From Puccinellia tenuiflora (taxonomy: Eukaryota > Streptophyta > Magnoliopsida > Poales > Poaceae): a stretch of DNA of 64,000 bases. The DNA lies in assembly GCA_012064385.1 (NCBI GenBank), contig QRDG01001991.1, positions 803,290-867,289 of the forward strand. The letters run 5' to 3'. Both the position numbers and the translations under genes were made by a program. The notes below the pieces were generated by a model, which was given only the letters and a program-made list of their open reading frames with translations, was not told where the DNA came from and made no database searches. Shown one piece after another: positions 22,383-34,127 of the stretch (position 1 is its first letter; each line of letters opens with the position of its first letter).

Positions 22383-24036
22383 TGTTGGAGATATGTCCAA
22401 GAGGCAATAATAAAGATTATTATTTATCATATTTCCCGTTCATGATAAATATTTATTATCCATGCTATAATTGTATTAATCGGAAACAAATACATGTGTG
22501 GAATATAAACGACAAAGTGTCCCTAGTAAGCCTCTCATAACTAGTTCATTTGATCAAGTGTTGGTTAGAGGTTTCCTAAGCAAGGATTAATGAATCGCTT
22601 GATAAACGGAGTTATATAATTGGAGATGATATAATGGACAGACCCATTTTATATATGTCAAATATAGTTTCCTTAGACCATGAGACTATGTAACTCCCGT
22701 CTACCGGAGGAATGCCTTGTGGACATCAAATGTCACTTTGTAACTAGGTGATTATAAAGGTGTTTTTCAGGTATCTCCAATAGGAGATTGTTGGGTCACA
22801 TGAATCAAGACTGGGGCCCTCTCGGTAGCATAGCACCCAAAAGCTTGCAGGCATATGACTAAGTAGCTAGTCATAGGGATCCTATCCGATGGAACAAGTA
22901 AAGAGAACTTGTCAGAAATGAGATTAATCAGATATGGAGATATCGGTGATTAAGTATCGGGCAAGTAAAATATCGTGAGACAAAAGGAATCATATATGGT
23001 TTAATTGAATCCCGGACAATGTGGTTCAACCGATAAAGTACTTCGTTGAATATGTAGGAATCAATATGGGCATCCCGGTCCTGCAATTGATTATTGATTG
23101 GATCATGTATGCATGTTCTCGAATCCGCAGGGTCACACACTTAACGGTGCGATGTAGTTAGGGCTCGAGATAAATGATGGTGTGAACGAATATTGATTCG
23201 GAGTCTCGGATGGGATCCTATACATCACGAGGAGCTCCGGAAGAGTCCGGAGATAAAGATTCATATAAGGAAAGTGGTTTCCGGAGGTATCGGAAAAGTT
23301 TGGGAATTTTACCGGCAGGGTACCGAAAGGTTCTAGATGGTTCTAAAATAGTCTAGAAGTGGGGCCCACCTGCGTGTGGGGCCAACATGGACCAAGGCTT
23401 GGTGCAGCAGCCCATATGGGCTAGCCGCACAAAGGCATCAAGGCCCATGCGGGGAAGGGTGAGGGCGGCGCCCCAAACCCAACCCTAGGGCTTGGCTTGG
23501 GGGCCAAGCCTCCCTAGCCGCCGGCCCTAGGGGGCGGGGGTGGCACACCCTTGGACTCCTATATAAGGAGGGCCAGGGAAAGGGGTGCCGCACCCCTACT
23601 TGTCCCAAGCCGCCGCCCCCTGCTGCCGTGCCTCCTCCTCCCTCCTCTCCCGCATCCGCTTGGCGAAGCCCTGCCAGGATCTCCACCATGTCCACCACCA
23701 CACCATCGTCGTGTTGAGATCTCGCAAGCCTCTCCACCACCTCTTGCGGTATCAAGATCGTGGAGTCTTCATCGAGCTGAACGTGTGGATACCACGGAGG
23801 TGCTGCTCGTGCGGCGCTTCAGATTGTATAATACATCTCCTCACGACTAGACAAGTCTAGTTGCGGGGATCGACTAGCCAACCCCTGCATGGACAAAACA
23901 TGCTCCGTTTTCTTCGAGAGTGAGATTCGATCTCCTTCTTGCTACCACCATCTAGTAGATCATGATCTTGTTTGGGTTTTATTCCGCCTCTTTGCGTAGG
24001 AAATTTTTTGTTTTCTATTCTGCGAACCCTTCAACA
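22383..24036 (+). mobile_element. 5' LTR of Angela/BARE-like copia element
   Basis: A 1,654-bp LTR starting TGTTGGAGATATGTCC, then AGAGGCAATAATAAA, and ending CCCTTCAACA. This start is characteristic of the BARE/WIS/Angela family of Triticeae. The TATA box (TATATAA) is at 23560-23566. It pairs with the 3' LTR at 29253-30892; the two differ by many substitutions and several short indels, so the insertion is not recent. The target duplication AGGCT lies at 22378-22382 and 30893-30897. Confidence 0.93.
23560..23566 (+). promoter_or_regulatory. TATA box of the copia 5' LTR
   Basis: TATATAA in a CTCCTATATAAGGAGG context, repeated in the 3' LTR at 30417-30423. Confidence 0.6.
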
Positions 24037-25223
24037 GTATTAGAGCCTAGATCTATTCGTAGATGTTGGTGCGATTAGAACACATGGAGTTGTGGGCGTT
24101 GATACTTTTGTTTCTACCTCTCCGCGTGTATTTTGTATCTTGCCGGATAGCTTGATCGAAGCGGCCCGGACCAACTTTACTCGTCCGCGTACAAGAGACA
24201 GGTTCCACGATTGACATGCAACTTGTATTGCATAAGTGGCTGGCGGGTGTCTGTTTCTCTAGCTATAGTGAGATGCGATCTGCAATGGAAGGCCTTTAAA
24301 AAGTATGAGTAAATAAACTACTTTTATATCACTGTTGTGGCTTTGCGTAGATTAGAACGGTTTTATCTAACTTGTTTTTGCAGGGTTTGTGATATGGTAT
24401 GGCCAAGATGTGATTTGTGATAATGTATGCAATGATCATGTTTTGTAATTTTCATGACTTGCATATCGATGAGTACGGCAACCGGCAGGAGCCTTATGGT
24501 TGTCTCTTTATTATTGTATGACCAACGTGTCACTTTAACACCATGTAATTGCTTTACTTTTTCACTAGAGTAGCAATAGTCGTAGTTGCAATAGTTGGTG
24601 GAGACAATCATGAGATGGCGACGTCATGCTGGTGGTGATGAGATCATGCCGGTGCTTTGGAGATGGAGATCAAAGGCACAAGAAAAGGCTATACCATGTC
24701 ACAAATTAAGTTGCATGTGATGTTTATCCTTTTATGCACCTTATTGATTGCTTAGATTTGATTGCGACGGTAGCATGATAAGGTGATCTCTCTCGTTAAT
24801 ATCAAGACGTGTTGTCCCCTAGTATGCGTCGTTGCAAAAGTTCGTCGTTTTGAAGCAGCACGTGATGATTGGGTGTGATAGACTCTATATTCGCATACAG
24901 CGGGTGTAACCCAGATTTACACATGCGGAAATACTACGGTTTCCTTGACGAGCCTAGCATGTATAGACATGGCCTCGGAACACAAGAACCGAAAGGTTAA
25001 ACACGAGTCATATGGACAATATGATCAAACATGGCGATGTTAACCTTTGAAGCTACATCATCTCACGTGATGATCGGTTGTGGTGTAGTGGATTTGGATC
25101 GTGTATCACTAAACAACCTTAGAGATGTTGAGTTTAGTGGGAGTTCATTTGTAATTTAGATTAACTCGAACAGACTATCATGAACATAGTCTGAACACCT
25201 TTTTGCAAATATGTTGTAGATCA
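24037..25223 (+). mobile_element. Leader of the copia element, with damaged primer binding site
   Basis: The primer binding site just after the LTR reads GTATTAGAGCC (about 24037-24047), against the usual TGGTATCAGAGCC, so it carries mutations. The remaining 1.1 kb is untranslated leader without long frames, as in BARE-type elements. Confidence 0.7.
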
Positions 25224-26176
25224 ATGACCCGTCCCACTACCACCTTGAATTTTAACGCGTTCATAGAGAAAGACAAGTTGAAAGACGACGGAAGCAATTT
25301 ATAAGATTGGTTCATGAATCTGAAGATTGTCCTCACTACTGCCAAGAAACTTTATGTTCTCGATGCAGCACTAGGCCAGGCTCCAGCTGAGTGAGCGGCT
25401 GAAGATGTAAGGAACATCTGGGCAGCACGTTCTGAGGACCACGAGATAGTTAAGTGCGGTCTGGTTATGTGGCTTAGGACCAAAGCTTCAAAAGCATTTT
25501 GAGCACCATGGCGCTTATCAGATAATTGTTGATCTGGAAGCAATGTTTTAGACTCAAGCCAAGGTGGAGAGGTATGAAGCCTCCTCCAAGTTCTTTAGCT
25601 ATATGATGGAAGAGAACAGCTATGTTAGTGAACACATGCTCAAATGTCTGGGTACGGTGATCGTCAGGCACAGCTGGGTGTCGTGATTCCCAATGAGTTG
25701 GGGATTGACTGTGTTCTCCAGTCACTTCCACCAACCTACAAAAGCTTTGTGATGAACTATAACATGCAAGGGATGGAGAAAAGTCTTCCTGAGCTCTTCG
25801 CAATGTTCAAGAGAGCGGAGGTGGAAATCAAGAAGGAGCATCAAGTGTTGATGGTCAACAAGACCACCAGTTTCAAGAAGAAGGGCAAGATAGACAACTT
25901 CGAGAAGGGTGGCAAGTCAGCTGCTGTGCCTACGAAAAAGTCGAAGAAAGGCCCTAAGTCTGAAACTAAGTGCTTCTACTGCAAGGGTCTGGATACTGGA
26001 AGCGCAACTGCCCAAAGTATCTAGCAGATAAGAAGGTTGGCAACATCAAACAAGGTATATGTGATATACACTTTATTGATGTGTATCTTACAAGTGCTCG
26101 TAGTAGTGCCTGGGTATTTTATACTGGTTCGGTTGCTAACATATGTAACTCGAAACAGGAACAACAGAATAAATGA
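25224..26176 (+). pseudogene. Copia gag and protease, broken
   Basis: Gag begins at an ATG at 25224 (MTRPTTTLNF) but is soon interrupted by stops. The readable part (25644-26024) has the UBN2-like LPPTYKSFVMNYNMQ run, ELFAMFKRAEVEIKKEH and a Lys-rich basic stretch. The CCHC knuckle (CFYC...WKRNC, about 25970-26020) is split by a frameshift between its second Cys and the His. The protease N-terminus follows (about 26095-26150), where the catalytic Asp of the DTGS motif is replaced by Tyr (VFYTGSVANIC). Protease activity is therefore excluded in this copy. Confidence 0.88.
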
Positions 26177-27400
26177 TGCTTGGCGAGAGACGAGGTGATG
26201 ATGCGCGTAGGAAATGGATCAAAAGTTGAAAAGTCATCGCCGTCGGCACGCTCCCTCTTCGTCTACCTTCTGGATTAGTTTTAAACCTCAATAATTTTTA
26301 TTTGGTGCCTGCGTTAAGCATGAACATTATATCTAGATCTTGTTTATTGCGAGACAGTTATTCATTTAAATTAGAGAACTATTATGTTTCTATTTATATG
26401 GATAATATATTTTATGGACATGCACCTGAAGTGAATGGTTTATTCCTGTTGAATCTTGATAGTAGTGATACACATGTTCATAACATTGATGCCAAACGAT
26501 GTAAACCGAATGATGATAATCCCACATACTTGTGGCACTGCCGTTTAGGTCATATTGGTGTAAAGCGCATGATGACTCGAACATTGATGCCAAACGATGT
26601 AAATTGAACGATGGACTTTTGGATTCAATTGATTTCGAATCATTTGAAACTTGCGAACCATGCCTCATGGGCAAGATGACTCGAACACCATTCTCCGGCA
26701 CAATGGAGAGAGCAACGGACTTGTTCGAAATTATACATACAGATGTGTGCGGTCCAATGAGTGTTGCAGCACGCAGTGGATATCGTTATTTCTTGACCTT
26801 CATTGATGATTTAAGTAGATATGGGTATATTTATTTGATGAAACACAAGTCTGAAATGTTTGAAAAGTTCAAAGAATTTCAGAGTGAAGTAGAGAATCAT
26901 CGTAACAAGAAAATAAAATTTCTCCAATTTGATCATGGAGGTGAATATTGGAGTTATGAATTTGGTATGCATGTAAAGACATGTGGAATTGTTTCACAAC
27001 TCACGCCACCTGGAACACCACAGCGTAATTGTGTGTCTGAACGTCGTAATCATACTTTATTAGATATGGTGCGATCTATGATGCCTCTTACTGATCCGCC
27101 ACTATGCTTTTGGAGTTATGCATTAGAGATAGCAGCATTCACTTTAAATAGGGCACCATCAAAATCCGTTGAGACGACTCCATACGAGCTGTGGTTTGGC
27201 AAGAAGCCGAAGTTATCGTTTCTTAAAGTTTGGGGTAGCAAGGCTTATGTGAAAAGACTTCGACCTGATAAGCTCGAACCCAAATCGTAAAATGCATATT
27301 CATAGGATACCCTAAGGAAACTATTGGGTATACCTTCTACCACAGAACTGAAGGCAAGATTTCTGTTGCAAAGAACGGTTCCTTTCTTGAGAAGGAGTTT
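26177..27400 (+). pseudogene. Copia integrase region, broken
   Basis: It contains the zinc-binding pre-integrase (WHCRLGHIGVKRMM, about 26530-26575), then the core with Asp in IHTDVCGP, Asp in QFDHGGEYWS and Glu in CVSERRNHT, so the DDE triad is still readable between about 26720 and 27050. The segment 26570-26620 is chimeric: an unexpected copy of about 24 bp from 26483 onward replaces the normal sequence and shifts the frame. Reading continues to 27290 (APSKSVETTPYELWFGKKP, KVWGSKAYVKRL) and then stops. The element cannot encode a continuous polyprotein. Confidence 0.9.
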
Positions 27401-27412
27401 CTCTCGAAAGAA

Positions 27413-29090
27413 GTGAGTAGGAGGAAAGTAGAGCTTGACGAGGTTATTGAACCTGTTCTTAAGATGCCGAGTAGTGCAGAGCTAGAAGATGTTCCAGAGC
27501 AGCCGTCGCCACCTGAAGAAGAAGCAAATGATGGAGATCATAATGCTCCGGACAAAGCTGCTACTGAACCTCGCAGATCGATGAGGGAACGTACCACTCC
27601 TGATTGGTACAACCCTATCATGAGTGTCATGTTGTTGGACAACGATGAACCTGCGAACTATGAAGAAGCGATGATGAGACCGAACTCCGATAAATGGCTA
27701 GGAGCCATGAAATCCGAAATGGAATCCATGTATAAAAACCAAGTATGCACTTTGGTGGACTTACCGAACGACCGCAAGGCCGTTGAGAATAAATGGATAT
27801 TCAAAAGAAAACAGATGCTGACGGTAATGTCACCGTATAAAAGCACGACTTATCGCAAAGGGTTTCCGACAAAGTCAAGGAGTTGACTATGATGAGACTT
27901 TCTCACTCGTAGCGATGCTGAAATCTGTTCAGATTATGTTAGCAATTGCTGCGTTTCATGATTATGAAATTTGGCAAATGGATGTAAAGACCACGTTCCT
28001 TAATGGTCATATTAAGGAAGAGTTGTACATGGTACAGCCCAAAGGTTTTTTTTGATCCTAAGGGTGCTGACAAAGTGTGCAAACTTCAGAGGTCCATTTA
28101 TGGACTGAAGAAAGCATCACGGAGTTGGAATCTCCGGTTTTATGAAGTGATCAAAAGGTTTGGATCTGTCCAAACTTTGGAGAGGCCTGTATTTACAAGA
28201 AAGTGAGTGGGAGTTCTGTAGCTTTTCTAATACTATATGTGGATGACATATTGTTGATTGGAAATGATATAAAACTACTTGAAAGTGTAAAGGCTTATTT
28301 GAATAAGAGTTTTTCAATGAAAGACCTTGGCAAAGCGGCGTATATTTTAGGCATTAAAATCTATAGAGATAGATCAAGATGCCTAATAGGGCTTTCATAG
28401 AGTACATTCCTTGACAAGGTTCTAAAGAGGTTCAGAATGGAAGATTCGAAGAAGGGGTTCTTACCAATGTTGCAAGGAAAAACTTTGAGTAAGACTCAAT
28501 GTCCATTCACGGCGGAAGATAGAGAGAAAATGAACAAAGTTCCCTATGCCTCGGCCACAGGCTCTATCATGTATGCCATGCTATGTACTAGACTGGATGT
28601 GTGCCACCCTGTTAGTCTGACCAGCAGGTACCAGAGTGATCCAGGAGTGGAACACTGGACAGTAGTAAAAAATATCCTTATGTATCTAAAGAGAACTAAG
28701 GAAGTGTTTCTCGTTTATGGAGGTGACCAAGAGCTTGTCGTAAAGAATTACGTCGATGCTAGTTGGGATACTTATCCGGATGATTCAAAGTCTCAGTCCG
28801 GATAAGTGTTTATTCTAAATGGAGGCGCTGTGAGCTGGAGGAGTTCCAAGCAGATCGTGGTGGCGAAATATTCAACTGAAGCCGAATATGTGGCAGCCTC
28901 TTCGGCAACAAGTGAAGCAGTCTGGATGAAAGAGTTCCTCTCCGAGTTGGGTGTGGTTCCAAGTGCGTTAAGGCCTTTAGCCCTGTACTGTGATAATACC
29001 GGTGCAATTGCTCTTGCCAAAGAGCCAACTTCACACAAGAACACAAAACATATCAAGCGCCGCTTTCACAATTTGCGTGAGAATGTCTGA
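27413..29090 (+). pseudogene. Copia reverse transcriptase and RNase H, broken
   Basis: RT pieces in order: NYEEAMMRPNSDKWLGAMKSEM and VENKWIFKRK (27650-27820), WQMDVKTTFLNG (about 27970), KLQRSIYGLKKASRSWN (about 28080), the active-site run ILYVDDILLIGND (28220-28270) and SFSMKDLGKAAYILGI (about 28310). RNase H follows: ASATGSIMYAMLCTR, the Asp of VDASWD, KQIVVAKYSTEAEYVAAS, YCDNTGAI and HIKRRFHNLREN (28540-29085). At least four frame breaks or stops separate these, including stops at about 28399 and 28803. The order RT-RNase H after integrase is the copia arrangement. Confidence 0.92.
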
Positions 29091-29239
29091 GATGGAGACA
29101 TAGAGATTTGCAAGGTGCATATGGATCAAAATGTGGCGGACCCGTTGACTAAACCTCTTCCACTAGAAAAACATGATCAGCACCAAGAGGCCATGGGTGT
29201 TAGATTGCTACAAATGTAAACTAGATTATTGACTCCAGT

Positions 29240-29252
29240 GCAAGTGGGAGAC
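29240..29252 (+). other. Polypurine tract of the copia element
   Basis: CAAGTGGGAGAC directly before the 3' LTR start, the priming site for plus-strand synthesis. Confidence 0.8.
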
Positions 29253-30892
29253 TGTTGAAGATATGCCCAAGAGGCAATAATAAAGATTATTATTTATCAT
29301 ATTTCCCGTTCATGATAAATGTTTATTATCCATGCTATAATTGTAGTAATCGAAAACAAATACATGTGTGGAATATAAACAACAAAGTGTCCCTAGTAAG
29401 CCTCTCATAACTAGTTCGTTTGATCAAGTGTTGGTTAGAGGTTTCCTAACCAAGGACTAATGAATCGCTTGATAAACGGAGTTATATCATGGGAGATGAT
29501 ATAATGGACAGACCCATTTTATAGATGTCAAATATAGTTTCCTTAGACCATGAGACTATGTCGCTCCCATCTACCGGAGGAATGCCTTGTGGACATCAAA
29601 TGTCACTTCGTAACTCTGTGATTATAAAGGTGTTTTTCAGGTATCTCCAATAGTAGATTGTTGGCTCACATGAATAAAGACTGGGATTTGTCCGTCCAAG
29701 CAGTGGATAGATATCTCTGGGCCCTCTCGGTAGCATAGTATGCAAAAGCTTGCAAGCATATGACTAAGTAGCTAGTCATAGGGATCCTATCCTATGGAAT
29801 GAGTAAAGGGAACTTGTTGAAAACGAGATTAATCAGATATGGAGATATCGGTGATTAAGTCTCGGGCAAGTAAAATATCATGAGACAAAAGGAATGATAT
29901 ATGGATTAATTGCATCCCCAACAATGTGGTTCAACCGATAAAGTACTTCATTGAATATGTAGGAATCAATATGAACATCCAGGTCCCGCTATTGATTATT
30001 GATTAGATCATGTCTACATGTTATCCAACCCGTAGGGTCACACACTTAATGCTTCGATGTAGTTAGGGCTCGACATAAATAATGTGTGAACGAATATTGA
30101 TTCAGAATCTCGGATGGGATCCTAGACATCACGAGAAGCCCCGGAAGAGTCTGGAGATAAAGATTCATATAAGGAAAGTGGTTTCCGGAGGTATCAGAAA
30201 AGTTCGGGAATTTTTCCGGCAGGGTACCGGAAGGTTCTAGAAGGTTCTAGAAGATTCTATAAGTGGGGCCCACCTACGTGTGGGTCCAACATGGACCGAG
30301 GCTTGGTGCAGCAGCCCACATGGGCTAGCCGCACCAAGGCCTCAAGGCCGCACATGGGGGCCAAGCCTTCCTAGCCGCCGGCCCTAGGTGGTGGCGGCGG
30401 TACACCCCTGGCCTCCTATATAAGGATGGCTAGGGCAGGGGGTGCCACACCCCTGCTCCTCCCAACCCGCCGCCCCTGCTGTCGTGCCTCCTCCTCCCTC
30501 CTCTCCCGCAACCGCTTGGCGAAGCCCTGCCGGGATCTCCACCATATCCACCACCATACCGTCGTCGTGCTATTGAGATCTCGCAAGCCTCTCCACCACC
30601 TCTTGCGGGATCAAGATCGTGGAGTCTTCATCAAGCTGAATGTGTATATACCGCGGAGGTGCTTCTCGTGGGGCGCTTCGGATCGAATAATACATCTCCT
30701 CACGACTAGATGAGTCTAGTTGCGGGGATCGACTAGCCAACCCCTGCCTCGACAAAACAAGCTCGGTTTTCATCGAGGGTGAGATTTGATCTCCTTCTCG
30801 CTACCACCATCTAGTAGATCGTGATCTTGTTTGGGTTTTATTCCGTCTCTTTGCATAGGATTTTTTTTGTTTTCTATGCTGCGAACCCTTCA
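29253..30892 (+). mobile_element. 3' LTR of Angela/BARE-like copia element
   Basis: A 1,640-bp LTR starting TGTTGAAGATATGCCC and ending CCCTTCA, two or three bases shorter at the end than the 5' LTR. Its own TATA box is at 30417-30423. The target duplication AGGCT follows at 30893-30897 and matches 22378-22382 exactly, so the whole element (22383-30892, 8,510 bp) is one insertion. Confidence 0.93.
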
Positions 30893-30897
30893 AGGCT

Positions 30898-31322
30898 AAC
30901 AGTGAAACTCAGTGACAACAAGAGGAGTACAACAGCTGAAAGCGATTCTCTTAGTAGAAACAATGATGTCACAATACTTAATGATTTTTTCTATTAATTC
31001 TTAAATACCAAGGCAACCCCGCGAGACAGATCAGGGCTAGCGGTTGGACAAATACTCTATGGTAACCAGTGTTCTGAGCCATAGTGATTCATGGACACAT
31101 TGCCTACATATATTATATAGCATGATAATTAATAATTACTAATTTTTTGCATCCTTATCTTATTTATCCCATGGAACTAACGGACTGATGTAGGCAAAAC
31201 CTTAAGCCCTGGCCTATTTTAATACAATGAGAACAACCCTTCAAGAAAACAAGATTGGTCTGGTGAAACGTTAATTTAATAGAAATTTTTTAGGCTTGTC
31301 TACTGACCTTATCAAGCACATA
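30898..31322. other. Unassigned segment right of the copia insertion
   Basis: A/T-rich DNA with no recognised domain. It continues 22201-22382 across the copia insertion. The last bases, ACATA (31318-31322), would be the target site of the minus-strand element T1. Confidence 0.35.
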
Positions 31323-33012
31323 TGTCAGATTTGCGGGTTCCGGCGTACCCTTGTTCTTCCACAGGGTTAAAAGCTAGTCTACCGACGAGATCCTTGCGAG
31401 GGCCAGAGTGAGCAAGGCAAAAACACACACGAGGTTTACCCACGTTCGGGCCACCGTGGAGGTGTAAAACCCTACTCCTGCTTGTCTGTCTGTATTTCTT
31501 GTGTAGATGATCTGAGCGTGAACTCCTTACAATGAAGGCAGTGGACTGCCTTTTATAGTGACCCGGGCCTCTTCCGCTAGGCGGGAAGGGCAACCACAAT
31601 TGATCAAGAGAGGACAAACGTGGGTACATGGTTTGCTGACGTTGTCTTCTAGAGCGGGTCCCTGAGCGGGCACTTTAAACACCAAAGAGGAATGGTCGTC
31701 TTGTCCTTGGTCTGGTCTTCGCACCGTCCATGTCTTTAATCACCGAAATGGGCAGATCGCCCTGGCGTGGCTCTGCAGCGTACTTTTGGCGTCATCCCGG
31801 CTCCCGCGGAGCAGATGCGGAGGATTCTTCATCGGGGAGCCTCCCGAGGCACACCTTGCGAGGCCCCTTGGTCTTGATCCCACGAGGGAGCGGCGTCCCT
31901 CGCGAGGCGCAGCCTAGCTGTCGCAACAGTGGAACATGGGGTTCCCCTGATGCGGTCAAAGTGGGTCCATCGCACATGAGCCCACCAAGGAGGCACTCAA
32001 GGCCAAGGCACAAGACTGGCAGATGGGCCCCCATCTGCCCCACGGCGTCCCGGCGCGCGCGGCATCGACAACGAAGGCAAAGGACCCGGGGACCCTCCGG
32101 GGCCCCCTCGACCCGGAAGCAGGCATGGAGGTCCCGGGACCCCAACGCCCGGCAGGAGGCCAGGCTTGCCCCGGGAACCAACCTCCAGTGCGCAAAGAGG
32201 ATAAGCTTGCCAGCCCTGGCTGGAGGCTGCTAGAAGACTTGGGCGCCAAGAAGATGGAGGCGCCAAAGGGGGGCAGAGGCGGAAAAGCTGTCAGCCTCTG
32301 TCCGCCCTCCCTGGAAAAGGTGGGCGACCTCACCTACCCCCTCTGAGAAGAATACTTGGACGAGAGGAGGCCATGTCGCCTCCTAAGGAGAAACCAGAGG
32401 GGTTTTCCCGCCAAAACCCCACCGGCCCCAAGGGTGCACCTGTGGTATCCCCTTAGCCTATAAAAGGAGGACCAAGGCACCGAAGGGAAGGGAGACAAGT
32501 TCGGGGAGAGAACCAGCACGGGAACAAGATCACAAGATGGAACACCGTCGAGTGGGAGGCTAGGCTAGGTAGTGCATGAGTCCAAGGTTAGCTTAGGCGA
32601 GAGGTGATCTCCTCCGGGTCAGGATCTTCTCGTCTTCAACCTCTAGCCAACACCTCCCGGGTTCTCACCCGCGACCACCATTGTAAAGCTACACCATGAT
32701 ACACCTCTCAATCCAGACATGCAAGAGTAGGGCTGTTAGTGTCTGGGCGGCCTGAACCTGGGTAAACTCCTTGTGTCTCTGCGATGCTTGCTAGTACGTA
32801 GATCTCGAGCATAGACGAAGCCCCCGGGCGGAAGTCGTTACTCAGCCTCCTTCGCGCCCCATACCGAACCTAAAAAAGGGGGTATCCTTTACTCCCGGTG
32901 TCCGTGATCCAAGACACGACACTAGCGGTCTACGCCTTATCTCGCGATGTCGTGGGGTGGCTGGTGCCGCTAACAGCTGGGACAGGGGACCCTGGTTCCC
33001 ACAGTCCCGACA
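31323..33012 (-). mobile_element. 3' LTR of Tat-like gypsy element T1, split by a solo LTR
   Basis: On the minus strand this LTR starts TGTCGGGACTGTGGGAACC at 33012, after a purine tract reading CGGGGGCTAC, and ends in TCTGACA at 31323. It is about 680 bp once the inserted solo LTR (31919-32921) and one copy of its duplication are taken out. A minus-strand TATA box is at 31551-31557. The GTTTACCCACGTTCGGGCC motif at about 31433 is shared with two other LTRs in the window. It is the 3' LTR, since the polypurine tract precedes it and the antisense ORF lies beyond. Confidence 0.75.
31919..32921 (+). mobile_element. Solo LTR of gypsy family G1
   Basis: A 1,003-bp LTR from TGTCGCAACAG to GACACGACA (inverted TGTCG/CGACA) flanked on both sides by CTAGC (31914-31918 and 32922-32926). 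No internal sequence is attached, so it is a solo LTR left by recombination between the LTRs of a full element. The TATA box (TATAAAA) is at 32459-32465. Its start and end match the interrupted LTR of the neighbouring G1 element at 33795-42877. Confidence 0.92.
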
Positions 33013-33347
33013 GTAGCCCCCGGGCCCGTGCCTTGAATGTGTCCATCGCAGGAGTCGAGGAAGCGGAGCCTGGGCGACGAAGACGAGACGGCGGAGGTGA
33101 AGAGGCAGGGGACCTATATGCTGTCAGGCCCCACCGCGCCACGTGTCCAATCCTTCCACTGTGCATGCCCACACGACCCCCTCAATCTCCACGTCATGAT
33201 ACCGCAACCGTCCCATCTTTGTCTACAAGAGGGGAGAGTCACATCGGTTCCTTCCTTCCACGCTCCCGAATCTCCGCCAAGGCGCCTAGTAGTTCTCCTT
33301 TTCCCTCCTACTAGATCTGTCCTTCAAGAGCTCTGGCAGCGGCAATC
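33013..33347 (+). other. Leader of T1 antisense ORF, with T1 polypurine tract
   Basis: Starts with GTAGCCCCCGGG, the complement of T1's polypurine tract, then about 320 bp up to the antisense ORF start. No clear TATA box is seen, unlike the second Tat-like element. Confidence 0.5.
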
Positions 33348-33794
33348 ATGTCTTCCGCGGAGGCGGCTCCAAAGGGGGACCAGGAGCCGGCGACGGAGAC
33401 GGGCCCGGTTGTGCTGGAGGCCTCTAAGGTCCTCAATATAGAGGGCCTTGCCAGAGTTCTTCCGCTAGTCGCCGGGGTGTCCAACAAGTACGACGTGACC
33501 AGGATCTTCCCGGGTTCGGCCATTGTCGAGCGGAGTACGGGCACCGTGCAACCGGTTTTCCTCCACTCTGTCGTCGCCGGGCTCGTGCCTCCCTTCTCCG
33601 ACTTCTTCCTGGCCATACTTAGCCATTACGACATCCACCTTCTCCACCTCCAACCGAACTCCGTCGCGATCCTTTCCATATTCGCCTTCTTCTGCGAAGC
33701 TTTCTTGGGCGTGAGGCCGTCCGTGGCACTCTTTCGCCACTTCTACATCTTGTGGAGCTCGACGCAGAACGAGATATCTGGGAGTGTCTCCTTC
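33348..33794 (+). pseudogene. T1 antisense ORF, N-terminal part (putative gypsy-type transposon protein)
   Basis: ATG at 33348 (MSSAEAAPKGDQ) opens a frame of 149 codons that is cut by the G1 insertion at 33795. It has an acidic/Ala-rich start and then the conserved segment VPPFSDFFLAILSHY, HLQPNSVAILSIFAFFCEAFLG. The order H.L.PNSV..I..F...CE.FLG matches residues in the second antisense gene at 54175 onward. I recognise the segment as the domain called putative gypsy type transposon (PF04195, from memory). It lies opposite in strand to T1's LTR, the known position of extra ORFs in Tat-lineage elements. Function is unknown. Confidence 0.7.
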
Positions 33795-34127
33795 TGTCGC
33801 AACAGTGGAACACGGGGTTCCCCTGATGCGGTCAAAGTGGGTCCACCACCAATGGGCCCACCAACAAGGCGAACAAGGCAAGGGTTCAACACTGGCAGAT
33901 GGGCCCCCCATCTGCCCCCACGACAACCAGACAAGGACGACATCGACAACCACGACTAAGGACTGGGGACCTAGATGCCCGGCAGGAGGCCAGGCTCATC
34001 CCCAGGATCCAGCCTCCGTACAAGCGAAGGAGATAAGCTTGCCAGCTCCTCCTGGAAGCTCCTAGAAGACTTGGACGCCAAAAAGATGGAGGCGCCGCGG
34101 GGGGACACGGTCGGAAAAGGTGTTAGC
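33795..34127 (+). mobile_element. 5' LTR of gypsy element G1, first part
   Basis: Begins TGTCGCAACAGTGG, the same start as the solo LTR, and aligns with 31919-32300. It is split at 34127 by the Athila-like insertion and resumes at 42706. The left flank CCTTC (33790-33794) should be the target duplication, but the element's right end is outside the window. Confidence 0.85.

Noticed and set aside
31323..32921. A single LTR from TGTCAG at 31323 to GACACGACA at 32921
   Set aside because: The CTAGC duplication at 31914-31918 and 32922-32926 shows that the right part is a separate solo LTR inserted in another LTR that runs to 33012.
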